A stretch of 13,136 nucleotides of DNA, taken from the NCBI GenBank assembly GCA_017940955.1, contig JAGAXP010000009.1:1-13136 (forward strand), given 5' to 3'. How positions within the stretch are numbered: the first letter of the stretch is position 1; the number at the start of each line of letters is the position of its first letter. This DNA is from Oribacterium sp. (GTDB taxonomy: Bacteria > Bacillota_A > Clostridia > Lachnospirales > Lachnospiraceae). Below are positions 6,732 through 13,136 of the stretch, in pieces. The notes below the pieces were generated by a model. That model saw only the letters and a program-made list of their open reading frames with translations. It was not told the origin of the DNA and did no database searches. Both the position numbers and the translations under genes were made by a program.

Positions 6732-7164
6732 TTTCCGCTCCCTTTTCCATTACACTTTCTTCTACCCACAACTTAAACTCCTTCGGACAAGCAGCTATCC
6801 ACTCAAAGAAATAAGAGGTGAGTTTCTCAAGTGTAATCCCATAATCTTTCAATGTAATTCGATTTAAGAAGTCGTAAACTTCGCTTTCCATAGAAAGTGA
6901 ATATCCGTCCTCCGTATCAGATAAACTTGCCGGATTTTCATGAAGCCTTTGCAATACTAACGCTCTGATAAAATCATCCATTTCTATTGTATTTTCTTTA
7001 TCTAAATCGACCTTACCAAACAGTCGCTCATACAAATCAAAAGACATAAAGATTTTATCCTTATCAAATATTTTACATTTGACAGGATTTCCATAAACCT
7101 TATAAAAATCATCTGAATCAAATTTTTCTATCCATTCTCTAGAAGAAATCTCCGGATACAGCAT
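6718..7164 (-). CDS. Unknown acidic 148-aa protein, first gene of the accessory module
   Basis: I do not recognise the family. The protein is soluble, acidic and mixed alpha/beta, with no membrane segment, no HExxH metalloprotease motif and no clear catalytic motif. Visible features are ISSREWIEKFDSDDFYKVYGNP near the N-terminus, a helical middle (FIRALVLQRLHENP) and an aromatic C-terminal helix (LTSYFFEWIAACPKEF). I chose the ATG at 7164, with GGAGGG 8 nt upstream; the reading from 7260 would translate the promoter and operators. It is expressed from the strong promoter at 7232-7260 and overlaps the XRE gene by 14 nt. That order, a small protein followed by an XRE protein, is common in toxin-antitoxin pairs, but a toxin role is only a guess. 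Confidence 0.8.
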   Translation of the reverse strand: MLYPEISSREWIEKFDSDDFYKVYGNPVKCKIFDKDKIFMSFDLYERLFGKVDLDKENTIEMDDFIRALVLQRLHENPASLSDTEDGYSLSMESEVYDFLNRITLKDYGITLEKLTSYFFEWIAACPKEFKLWVEESVMEKGAENGNK

Positions 7165-7192
7165 AACTTTTACCCTCCTCTCTATCTTTCTG

Positions 7193-7260
7193 CGTTTATA
7201 CGTCTTTTCGCATATTGTCCGTATATACGGTATATTACTTCCATGTTTTGGCAATGTCAA
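7193..7260 (-). promoter_or_regulatory. Module promoter TTGACA-N17-TAATAT with two operators
   Basis: The minus strand has TTGACA (7255-7260), a 17-nt spacer and TAATAT (7232-7237). Right after the -10 box lies a perfect 12-bp palindrome CCGTATATACGG (7219-7230), where it would cover the transcription start. A second copy with one changed core base, CGTATAAACG, lies at 7193-7202, 27 nt away. This is a textbook repression layout, most likely for the module's own XRE protein. Confidence 0.8.
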
Positions 7261-7344
7261 GATGCTATGTCATCACTATTTTTATACCAGACAGTACTGC
7301 AACAGTACTTTTTACAGTCATTTATTCCCATCCATTATTATAAT

Positions 7345-7380
7345 AAAAAAGACAATCCACAAAAAACCTGTGAATTGCCT
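7345..7380 (-). terminator. Rho-independent terminator of guaA
   Basis: On the minus strand, GGCAATTCAC pairs with GTGGATTGTC (10 bp, two G-U pairs) around a 9-nt loop, followed by TTTTTTATTAT. It begins about 33 nt after the guaA stop. Confidence 0.8.
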
Positions 7381-7412
7381 TGTGTTTTATATCACGTGTA
7401 AACCACTTGGAA

Positions 7413-8954
7413 CTACTCGAGCTCTATCGTCCCGGGCGGTTTGCTCGTAAGGTCATAGAATACTCTGTTTACACCCTTAACCTCGTTTACGATCCTGTTC
7501 ATGCACTTTTCAAGTACTTCGAAAGGAATGTTGGTTACTTCCGCGGTCATGAAGTCATCTGTCTCAACTGCACGAAGAACCACAGCATAGTCATAGGTTC
7601 TGAAGTCGCCCATTACACCTACGGAACGTACATTGGTAAGTGCTGCAAAATACTGGCTGATCTTTCTGTCGAGACCTGCATTTGCGATTTCCTCACGGTA
7701 GATGGCATCTGCATCCTGAACGATGCGAACCTTCTCGGGAGTTACTTCGCCGATGATTCTGACACCGAGTCCCGGACCCGGGAATGGCTGACGGTATACA
7801 AGATACTCAGGAAGACCAAGCTGTAAACCTACACGGCGAACCTCATCCTTGAAGAGAAGACGTAACGGCTCGATGATGGCCTTGAACTCAACTTTCTCAG
7901 GAAGGCCTCCTACATTGTGATGAGACTTGATAACTGCGCTCTTGCCGAGGCCTGACTCCACAACGTCAGGGTAAATGGTTCCCTGGCAGAGGAAGTCTAC
8001 AGCACCAATCTTCTTTGCTTCACGCTCGAAAACTCTGATGAACTGCTCGCCGATGATCTTACGCTTCTTCTCAGGCTCTTCCACGCCCTGAAGCTTTTCA
8101 AAATATTCAGGTCCTGCGTTAACGCGGATGAAATTAAGATCGTACTGACCCTTGTCGCCAAAGATTGCCTCGACCTCATCACCCTCATTCTTTCTGAGAA
8201 GACCGTGATCAACAAATACGCAGGTAAGCTGTTTACCGATGGCCTTTGCCATAAGAGATGCGGCAACTGAAGAATCAACACCGCCACTGAGTGCGAGAAG
8301 CACCTTGCCGTTTCCGACAGTCTTACGAATCTCCTCAATCTTGTCCTGGACGAATGTCTCCATCTTCCAGTCGCCGGTGCAGCCGCAGACATCATAAAGG
8401 AAATTATGGAATAACTTGTTTCCTTCTACAGAATGCTGTACCTCCGGGTGGAACTGAACCGCATAAATTTTGCGCTCAGGATCTTCCATTCCGGCTACAG
8501 GACAGTTCTCTGTGTGGGAAATGATCTTGAAGCCCTTAGGAGTTTCTGCAATGTAGTCAGTGTGGGACATCCACATGATGGTGCTGTCTGAAACACCGCG
8601 AAGAACAGAATCCTGTTCATCGATGAGCACCTCGGTACGACCATACTCTGAAACCGGTGCAGTCTTTACTGTGCCGCCAAGCTCATAGGCGATAAGCTGA
8701 GCACCATAGCAGATACCAAGGATAGGTATTCCCATATCAAAGATAGCCGGGTCGATGTGCTGAGATTCCTCTTTATATACAGACTGAGGTCCGCCTGTAA
8801 AGATGATACCCTTTGGATTTAATTCTTTGATCTTATCAAGACCGATTGAAGATGCGTAAACTTCGGCATAAACTCCGAGGTCACGTACTCGTCTTGCAAT
8901 CAACTGGTTGTATTGACCACCAAAGTCCAGTACCACAACAAGTTCTTTTGCCAT
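7413..8954 (-). CDS. guaA: GMP synthase (glutamine-hydrolysing), 513 aa
   Basis: It converts XMP to GMP using glutamine and ATP, the last step of guanine nucleotide synthesis. The N-terminal class I glutamine amidotransferase domain has the catalytic triad Cys82 (GICYGAQL), His169 and Glu171 (QFHPE). The ATP pyrophosphatase domain has the P-loop SGGVDSS (223-229). The C-terminal dimerisation domain contains [16 protein letters not shown] and ends in KPPGTIELE, the normal family end. The length is standard. The start at 8954 has GGAGG 4-5 nt upstream; an 8-residue longer reading is not supported. It has its own terminator at 7345-7380 and lies behind the purine permease, from which a terminator separates it. 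The gene is intact although accessory DNA follows its 3' end. Confidence 0.98.
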   Translation of the reverse strand: MAKELVVVLDFGGQYNQLIARRVRDLGVYAEVYASSIGLDKIKELNPKGIIFTGGPQSVYKEESQHIDPAIFDMGIPILGICYGAQLIAYELGGTVKTAPVSEYGRTEVLIDEQDSVLRGVSDSTIMWMSHTDYIAETPKGFKIISHTENCPVAGMEDPERKIYAVQFHPEVQHSVEGNKLFHNFLYDVCGCTGDWKMETFVQDKIEEIRKTVGNGKVLLALSGGVDSSVAASLMAKAIGKQLTCVFVDHGLLRKNEGDEVEAIFGDKGQYDLNFIRVNAGPEYFEKLQGVEEPEKKRKIIGEQFIRVFEREAKKIGAVDFLCQGTIYPDVVESGLGKSAVIKSHHNVGGLPEKVEFKAIIEPLRLLFKDEVRRVGLQLGLPEYLVYRQPFPGPGLGVRIIGEVTPEKVRIVQDADAIYREEIANAGLDRKISQYFAALTNVRSVGVMGDFRTYDYAVVLRAVETDDFMTAEVTNIPFEVLEKCMNRIVNEVKGVNRVFYDLTSKPPGTIELE

Positions 8955-8994
8955 TTTTCCTCCAAACCTTTTAAACAATTAGATACTGTAAATC

Positions 8995-9023
8995 AATGTA
9001 TAAAAAATCAGATGATAAATCAA
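8995..9023 (-). promoter_or_regulatory. Candidate promoter of guaA
   Basis: On the minus strand TTGATT (9018-9023), 17 nt and TACATT (8995-9000) lie 41 nt before the guaA start. This gives guaA its own promoter behind the permease terminator. No purine riboswitch consensus is seen in the short leader. Confidence 0.45.
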
Positions 9024-9046
9024 TATACAATTAATATAATTTTTTG

Positions 9047-9077
9047 CAAAAAATGCGTGCCCTTTGGGAGCACGCAT
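9047..9077 (-). terminator. Rho-independent terminator of the purine permease
   Basis: On the minus strand ATGCGTGC pairs with GCACGCAT around a 9-nt loop and is followed by TTTTTT. It begins about 10 nt after the permease stop. Confidence 0.88.
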
Positions 9078-9087
9078 CTAAATCTAA

Positions 9088-10461
9088 TTACTGGAAGTTC
9101 ATTATAAGTGTAATTATTCTCAGGCAGAAAAGCACGAATACTACCCACATGGTCGGGCTGACATCCTTTGACTTTCCTTCACAGGTCTTGATGATAACCC
9201 ATGCAAGAATTGCAAACATGATACCTGTAGCGATGGAGTATGAAAGCGGCATCATAAGCATTGCAAGATAAGCACCAACAGTGTCTGCGATATCTCCATC
9301 GAAGGAAATCTTCTTTGCAGAAGATACCATGAGCATTCCTACATAGAGGAGCGCCGGAGCTGTTGCAAAGCCCGGGATGGCAAGGAAAATAGGTGAAAGC
9401 AGTAAGGATACGAGGAACATGCATCCTGTTGTAAATGCTGTAAGACCTGTCTTTCCGCCGGCTGCAACACCTGCTGAAGACTCAACAAAAGAGGTGACGG
9501 TTGAAGTACCGAGGCATGCACCTGCTACTGTACCCAGTGCATCTGCCATAAGAACTCTTCCAACTCGTGGAAGCTTGCCTTCTTTATCAAGTAAACCTGC
9601 CTTATCGGCAACACCGACTACAGTACCGACTGTATCGAAAAGGTCTACGTAAAGGAATGAGAATACGATAGCGATAAACTGTATAAGATTCTTTGCTACC
9701 CAACCAAAGTTAAACTTGAATGCTGTGTTTGCGATGCCTCCAAGCTGTAATCCCTGTGAGAAATCAGGGATGAGACTGTAAACTCCTGCATCGATGTCAA
9801 CCTTGTACCAGCCCGAGAACTCGGCAAGGATTCCGAGAAGCCATGTAGCAAGGATTCCGATGAGAACCGCACCCTTAACTTCATAGTTAACGAGTACGAT
9901 GATGATAATGAAACCGATGAGCGCAAGTGCAACTCTTGGATCTGCAAAGCTTCCGAGAGCTATGGAAGCACTTCCGTCGTTAACATTAAAATAGATAATG
10001 TTTGCGCCCTGAAGTCCTATGTAGGCAACGAAGAGACCGATACCTGCGGATATACCGTTTTTGAGATTCTGAGGTATTCCGTTGATCATCTGCTCTCTCA
10101 CCTTGAATACAGAGAGAAAGATAAATATGAGACCCTCTACGAGAACCGCTGTAAGAGCGATGGTGAAAGGATTTTCAACATCGGCAAGCTCGCCGAGACA
10201 TACGGTGTAGGCGAAGTATGCGTTGAGACCCAGACCTGCGGAAAGAGCGATGGGGTAATTTGCATAAAATGCCATGATGAAGGTTGCAAATGCTGACGCA
10301 ATTGCCGTTGCAACGAATACGCCGCTTCTGTCCATAACAGAACCCAGTATGTTAGGGTTTACGGCGAGAATGTATGCCATGGTCAAAAATGTTGTTACAC
10401 CTGCAATGACTTCGGTCTTCACAGTTGTACCGTGTTCCTTTAGTTTAAAAAACTGTTCCAT
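9088..10461 (-). CDS. NCS2/AzgA-type purine permease (457 aa), PbuG-like
   Basis: An integral membrane transporter of the AzgA branch of the NCS2 family, which imports adenine, guanine or hypoxanthine by proton symport. Signature segments are TTFLTMAYILAVNP (23-36), NYPIALSAGLGLNAYFAYTV (68-87), YVDLFDTVGT (271-280) and GTSTVTSFVESSAGVAAGGK (318-337), with many hydrophobic spans in between. The length is normal for COG2252 proteins such as B. subtilis PbuG/PbuO. The exact base preference cannot be read from sequence. The start at 10461 has GGAGG 11 nt upstream; a 67-residue extension would translate the structured leader and is rejected. It neighbours guaA on the same strand with a terminator between them, so it is functionally related but separately transcribed. 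Confidence 0.95.
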   Translation of the reverse strand: MEQFFKLKEHGTTVKTEVIAGVTTFLTMAYILAVNPNILGSVMDRSGVFVATAIASAFATFIMAFYANYPIALSAGLGLNAYFAYTVCLGELADVENPFTIALTAVLVEGLIFIFLSVFKVREQMINGIPQNLKNGISAGIGLFVAYIGLQGANIIYFNVNDGSASIALGSFADPRVALALIGFIIIIVLVNYEVKGAVLIGILATWLLGILAEFSGWYKVDIDAGVYSLIPDFSQGLQLGGIANTAFKFNFGWVAKNLIQFIAIVFSFLYVDLFDTVGTVVGVADKAGLLDKEGKLPRVGRVLMADALGTVAGACLGTSTVTSFVESSAGVAAGGKTGLTAFTTGCMFLVSLLLSPIFLAIPGFATAPALLYVGMLMVSSAKKISFDGDIADTVGAYLAMLMMPLSYSIATGIMFAILAWVIIKTCEGKSKDVSPTMWVVFVLFCLRIITLIMNFQ

Positions 10462-10499
10462 ACAAAAAATAGCCTCCTTGTTTTGCGGGATGATTCTTA

Positions 10500-10565
10500 T
10501 ATGCTTCGAAGGTCCTGAGACCGGAACGATGCATATGCCCTTTGAAAACATTGATAATTCTAGCA
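10500..10565 (-). promoter_or_regulatory. Permease leader: hairpin and candidate extended -10 promoter
   Basis: A 36-nt interrupted hairpin (10500-10535) has the stems TATGC/GCATA, TCG/CGA and GGTC/GACC capped by a 4-nt loop. It sits 38 nt before the permease start. A TGCTAGAAT extended -10 box lies at 10557-10565 on the minus strand; an alternative promoter may lie further up, near 10625-10660. The conserved core of the guanine/adenine riboswitch is not recognisable, so the ligand or protein that acts here, if any, is unknown. Confidence 0.4.
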
Positions 10566-10602
10566 CATAATGATGAGGAAGTCTTAAAAAAATAATTTCT
10601 TG

Positions 10603-10631
10603 TTGACATCGGAGGGAAACTAAAATATAGT
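10603..10631 (+). promoter_or_regulatory. Strong sigma70-like promoter TTGACA-N17-TATAGT
   Basis: TTGACA at 10603-10608 and TATAGT at 10626-10631 are separated by 17 nt on the plus strand. It points to the DUF5688 gene at 10969, leaving a leader of about 330 nt. It is divergent from the purine permease. Confidence 0.7.
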
Positions 10632-10968
10632 AAATGCCGAAAATCGTGAACAAGAAAATCATGATTTTTAATAAATGAGTTTTTCTCGGGTTTTCATTAT
10701 CTGTTAAACCCGGATGACTCAGTATATTTCTATAATGCCTGTATCAGAGTTAAGAGCTTCAGGGAATCGATCGTCCATCGGAGCTTCCGGTCATGCGCTT
10801 AAACCGACATTAACTTTTGGGTATCAGGCGGATCAGACCTTTCAGGTCAATCAAAAATTCAGTCAACAATAATATCATCGGTTTCAGGTTTTATGTGAAA
10901 ACCTGAGCTTTCTTGACGACCCCTATTTCTGTGGGTCGAAGTTTCAAAAATAAGGAGAATTAAAAACA
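10632..10968 (+). promoter_or_regulatory. Long structured 5' leader of the DUF5688 gene
   Basis: The leader contains several perfect inverted repeats: CGGGTTT/AAACCCG (10687-10712), GACCT-TTC-AGGTC near 10840, TCAGGTTTT/AAAACCTGA (10884-10906) and CGACCC/GGGTCG (10917-10938). The last ends shortly before the AAGGAG site of the DUF5688 gene. None is followed by a clear T-run, so they are not simple terminators. I do not recognise a known riboswitch or T-box signature. A 52-codon ORF lies inside. Confidence 0.45.
10714..10872 (+). CDS. Possible small protein (52 aa) in the DUF5688 leader
   Basis: An ATG-to-TAA frame encodes 52 residues; an internal ATG at 10735 would give 45. The peptide is polar and glycine/serine/glutamine-rich, with RASGNRSSIGASGHALKP and then TLTFGYQADQTFQVNQKFSQQ in its second half. 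It has no hydrophobic segment, so it is not a signal peptide or membrane microprotein. No convincing ribosome binding site precedes either start. It is well placed, 83 nt after a strong promoter and 96 nt before the DUF5688 start. It is either a real leader-encoded small protein or chance. Confidence 0.3.
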   Translation: MTQYISIMPVSELRASGNRSSIGASGHALKPTLTFGYQADQTFQVNQKFSQQ

Positions 10969-11808
10969 ATGACAAATGAATATGAAATCAGAGATGAATT
11001 ATTAACTCGTGGTTATGCGGAGGCTACTATTTCCGATGTTGTGAAAAATTCAGTCCGGATGACCGGAATAACCATCAGAAAAAATAAAGATGAAATCATT
11101 TCTCCCTGCATTTATATCACGGATAAAATAAGAAATCTTGAAAATGCCAAAGTTGCCTGTGACTTTATCGAACGTCGCCTGGTAAGAAGTCAGGATCCTG
11201 ATATCGGAGATCCGTGCGAGCTTATTTCAAAAGAGAATATTCTTAAAAGGGTGGCCATAGGCGTCCAGAGAAGTTCGGATCAGGAGCTGATCAAGCGTTC
11301 AACCGAATTTGAAGGCATTGAGCAGTTCCTCTTTATCTCCGGTGACAATAAGGATGGAAGCAGCTGGAAAGTAAAGCTTAGCCGGGCGCTTTTGGACAAT
11401 GCAGGGCTTAGTGAAAACGAGGTTTGGGAAAGAGCTGAGAAGAATACATTTTCGGAGGAAAATATTTGCATCAAACCTATGAGAAGTGTTTTTGAGGAAA
11501 TTCTTGGAAAGCTTGATGACCCCCATGAGTATGATGTGCCCATGTATGTTGTTTCAAATCAAAAAAGATTGAATGGTGCTGTGCAGATCTTCAATAAAAA
11601 AGCTGTTAAGGAGTGGGCCGGAAGTCATGGGTACGACACCCTCTTTATGCTGCCCTCTTCTATTCATGAGGTTATAGTGTTGCCGGTGGAGGTGAGCAGT
11701 ATGAATTTTGAAGAGCTTAATCTGATGGTCAGGGATATCAATGCCTGTGAGGTTAATCCCATCGATCAGCTCAGTGATCATGCATATATGATCGATCTGG
11801 CAGGCTGA
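10969..11808 (+). CDS. DUF5688 family protein (279 aa)
   Basis: It matches the DUF5688 family I know from Lachnospiraceae. The N-terminus has MTGITIRKNKDEIISPCIYI (31-50). The C-terminal half is diagnostic: MYVVSNQKRLNGAVQIFN (192-209), FMLPSSIHEVIVLPVE (226-241), then MVRDINACEVNPIDQLSDHAYMI (253-275). No function is established for the family. The protein is soluble, with no signal peptide or catalytic motif that I can point to. The middle region (85-125) departs from the usual family pattern as I remember it. The start has AAGGAG 11 nt upstream. It is a single-gene transcript with its own promoter, leader and terminator. Confidence 0.9.
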   Translation: MTNEYEIRDELLTRGYAEATISDVVKNSVRMTGITIRKNKDEIISPCIYITDKIRNLENAKVACDFIERRLVRSQDPDIGDPCELISKENILKRVAIGVQRSSDQELIKRSTEFEGIEQFLFISGDNKDGSSWKVKLSRALLDNAGLSENEVWERAEKNTFSEENICIKPMRSVFEEILGKLDDPHEYDVPMYVVSNQKRLNGAVQIFNKKAVKEWAGSHGYDTLFMLPSSIHEVIVLPVEVSSMNFEELNLMVRDINACEVNPIDQLSDHAYMIDLAG

Positions 11809-11823
11809 AAAAGCCATGGCTCC

Positions 11824-11917
11824 GGGATGTGATCATGAGAAGGGCGTAGGCACCGGTAAGACCAAGATACCGGTTTGAACTGAGAAAGACGGACTACGGT
11901 ATGTGATCACGAGCTGA
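11824..11917. repeat. Pair of imperfect 21-bp direct repeats (ATGTGATCAYGAG)
   Basis: ATGTGATCATGAG near 11827 recurs as ATGTGATCACGAG near 11900, with similar flanks, 73 nt apart. Both include TGATCA. Together with ACCGGT copies between them, this may be an old duplication or a regulator site pair. The rest of 11809-11983 holds no gene. Confidence 0.4.
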
Positions 11918-11983
11918 GCAGACATTTAGTTTGCAGCTTATAATGCTGCTGCCGCGCACTTTATAAATCATGATTAATACTAA

Positions 11984-12031
11984 AGAGAGACCATTACGTA
12001 GATGAAACACGTAATAGTCTCTCTTATTTTT
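11984..12031 (+). terminator. Rho-independent terminator after the DUF5688 gene
   Basis: AGAGAGAC-C-ATTACGT pairs with ACGTAAT-A-GTCTCTCT: 15 pairs, one mismatch, 9-nt loop. It is followed by TATTTTT. It lies 175 nt after the DUF5688 stop, which leaves an unusually long 3' untranslated region. Confidence 0.88.
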
Positions 12032-12122
12032 ACATGATCAACGGTTTGCAATGAGTGTGTCCCTTAGTCCGGAAGATGTGATTTGATTAAAGAAAACTTT
12101 TCTTTGCCATTTTATCAGATGC

Positions 12123-12665
12123 TCATGAAGGTGTATTGTTTTCATTTGTTATGGGTATTTCCATATTGCTTTGGTTATAGCCTGTCTTATTGGTATCTGC
12201 AACCTTCGTGTTTGGACCATCGTTTTTATATTTGTTTACCGTGAGAGGTTTTAGAGTATGTCTCCTGTCGTTTTCAAGGGCACTTTGGTACAGCTCTGAT
12301 TTTGCAATTTCTGCATTAATGTTCTTCATCAATTCATTAAGGGCTTTTTCTGTTTTGCTGAGAGGCTCTGATTCCAAAATTCCATCGTAAAGAGCATTGG
12401 CATCCATTTTGAGGGCATGCATCAAAATAACAAGCTGGTGAGGGTTGGGATGTTTTCCATAATTATTTCTCTCGAATTGAGAAATAGTAACTGAAGGAAT
12501 TCCTGTTATATCCGAGAGATTCTGCTGAGTATAATTAAGTTCAACGCGACGTCTGGCAATGTTTTTGCCTATAATCTTCCAATCGATGCGATAGGACTTG
12601 TTGTTATAGATGGGATCCTCCGGGTAGATTCTTTTGTTTTTTGCACGTTTTCTGTATGTAGGCAT
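12123..12665 (-). CDS. XRE-family helix-turn-helix regulator with Asn-rich tail (180 aa)
   Basis: After a basic N-terminus (RKRAKNKR), residues 32-93 form a Cro/C1-type helix-turn-helix: IARRRVELNYTQQNLSDITG, then the recognition helix SVTISQFERNNYGKHPN, and QLVILMHALKMDANALYD. Residues 100-135 are helical and charged. The last 45 are polar and Asn/Thr-rich (NKYKNDGPNTKVADTNKTG, NENNTPS), probably disordered. The ATG has AAGGAG 7 nt upstream. No partner gene is close, so its target is unknown. It ends facing the DUF5688 terminator. Asn-rich tails are unusual for such small regulators. Confidence 0.9.
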   Translation of the reverse strand: MPTYRKRAKNKRIYPEDPIYNNKSYRIDWKIIGKNIARRRVELNYTQQNLSDITGIPSVTISQFERNNYGKHPNPHQLVILMHALKMDANALYDGILESEPLSKTEKALNELMKNINAEIAKSELYQSALENDRRHTLKPLTVNKYKNDGPNTKVADTNKTGYNQSNMEIPITNENNTPS

Positions 12666-12864
12666 AACTTTTCTCCTTATGCCGTGATTTTAATTGCATT
12701 TGGAAAATATAAACATTCTCGGATTGGGTGAGAAGTTACCTAATCTGTTATAGTTAGCGAAAATTTATATGTCGGATTTGGTGATAAATGGAAATTAAAT
12801 ATACCGGGAAGGGTTAGTTTGAGGATGTTTGCATTTTGTAACAGGGGTTTCCTATGTACAGTAA
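12666..12864. other. Non-coding upstream region of the XRE gene
   Basis: No ORF with a ribosome binding site is visible and no clear -35/-10 pair could be chosen. Together with the stretch to 13136, about 470 nt lack a gene and hold only the repeat elements listed separately. Confidence 0.6.
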
Positions 12865-12913
12865 CAGTTCAGTCGGTGATCCGGGTGGGGTGGTCCGGAT
12901 CACCGACTGATCC
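12865..12913. repeat. G-loop palindromic element, copy 2
   Basis: A perfect 16-bp inverted repeat (12869-12884 with 12895-12910) encloses a 10-nt loop GTGGGGTGGT. The left side starts with CAGTTCAGTC as in copy 1 at 1962. Where the two copies differ within the stem, both arms change (for example A-T in copy 1, G-C in copy 2), so pairing is kept. Confidence 0.8.
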
Positions 12914-13065
12914 AATGGTATTTAGTTTGGCCAGTCATCCATTCTAATGCTATGGGGTAACAAAAATTTAATAGGTATTATCATATCCTTTTATGAATGT
13001 GAGTATTGTCTCAAATTTATAAGAGGATTTTTTTATTAACGCTTGACAAAATGTCACAAATGTGT

Positions 13066-13110
13066 GGCCGCCCTTGTTTCTGAAGATTTTTAAAGGAAAC
13101 AAGGGCGGCC
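13066..13110. repeat. Perfect 15-bp GC-rich hairpin
   Basis: GGCCGCCCTTGTTTC pairs exactly with GAAACAAGGGCGGCC around a 15-nt AT-rich loop. Neither side ends in a good T-run, though CTTTG follows on the plus strand. A small inverted repeat TGACA-AAA-TGTCA lies just before it (13044-13056) and CAGGA/TCCTG just after (13122-13136). It may be a terminator or attenuator of a gene beyond the window. Confidence 0.65.
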
Positions 13111-13136
13111 CTTTGAATTAGCAGGAAATTGTCCTG

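Noticed and set aside
7380..7826. Plus-strand ORF of 148 codons opposite guaA
   Set aside because: It is antisense to a conserved guaA sequence, has no recognisable product and no ribosome binding site.
9696..9947. Several ORFs in other frames within the purine permease
   Set aside because: They are shadows of a well-conserved gene, with low-complexity translations.
10500..10600. Purine (guanine/adenine) riboswitch
   Set aside because: The conserved junction segments are not present on the minus strand.
10462..10662. 67-residue N-terminal extension of the purine permease
   Set aside because: It would translate the structured leader; the ATG at 10461 has a ribosome binding site and matches the family start.
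11816..11878. A 20-codon ORF containing GVGTGKT, similar to a P-loop
   Set aside because: It is far too short for an ATPase, has no ribosome binding site, and lies in the 3' untranslated region of the DUF5688 gene.
13043..13065. Promoter from TTGACA at 13043
   Set aside because: No -10 box follows at 16-18 nt; the region runs into the GC-rich hairpin.

Overview
The window looks like chromosomal DNA of an AT-rich, low-GC Clostridia, most likely a Lachnospiraceae member near Butyrivibrio or Pseudobutyrivibrio. The main clues are a DUF5688 protein (a family I know mainly from Lachnospiraceae), a PD-(D/E)XK-like protein of the 'PDF...IYWEHFG' type, strong AGGAGG-type ribosome binding sites and sigma70-type promoters. 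This placement is from family recognition only, with no database search. No rRNA, tRNA, CRISPR array, transposase or recombinase gene was seen.

Layout: (1) 1-1917, minus strand: a sodium/proton:dicarboxylate-type symporter (SDF family) fused to an N-terminal GHKL/anti-sigma-kinase-like domain. It is followed, 37 nt after its stop, by the first eight codons of another gene that runs off the window. (2) 1962-2760: a gene graveyard with a G-loop palindrome, a winged-helix-like protein fragment and a frameshifted methyltransferase remnant. (3) 2759-3863: a PD-(D/E)XK-like nuclease preceded by a four-unit array of the form ACACTC-N24-AGTGTC, whose spacings are close to whole DNA helical turns. (4) 3868-4281: non-coding, with tandem and inverted repeats. 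(5) 4282-7260: a four-gene minus-strand accessory module directly 3' of guaA. It encodes a 148-aa unknown, an XRE regulator, a 364-aa unknown and a RhuM-Fic/Doc protein. Each pair overlaps by 14 nt, and both pairs carry the same CCGTATATACG operator upstream. (6) 7345-10565: a purine block with guaA (GMP synthase) and an AzgA/PbuG-type NCS2 purine permease, each with its own terminator. (7) 10603-12031, plus strand: a near-consensus promoter, a structured leader of about 330 nt holding a possible 52-aa ORF, the DUF5688 gene and a strong terminator. (8) 12123-13136: a lone XRE regulator, then non-coding DNA with a second copy of the G-loop palindrome and a 15-bp GC-rich hairpin.

How it fits together: guaA and the permease serve guanine nucleotide synthesis and purine uptake. 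The module after guaA has the gene order and shared-operator design of a self-repressed toxin or defence cassette, and the guaA 3' end is a known site of genomic-island insertion. The most unexpected structures are the phased ACACTC-N24-AGTGTC array, the shared operator that ties four genes into one circuit, and the kinase-like domain fused to a symporter.
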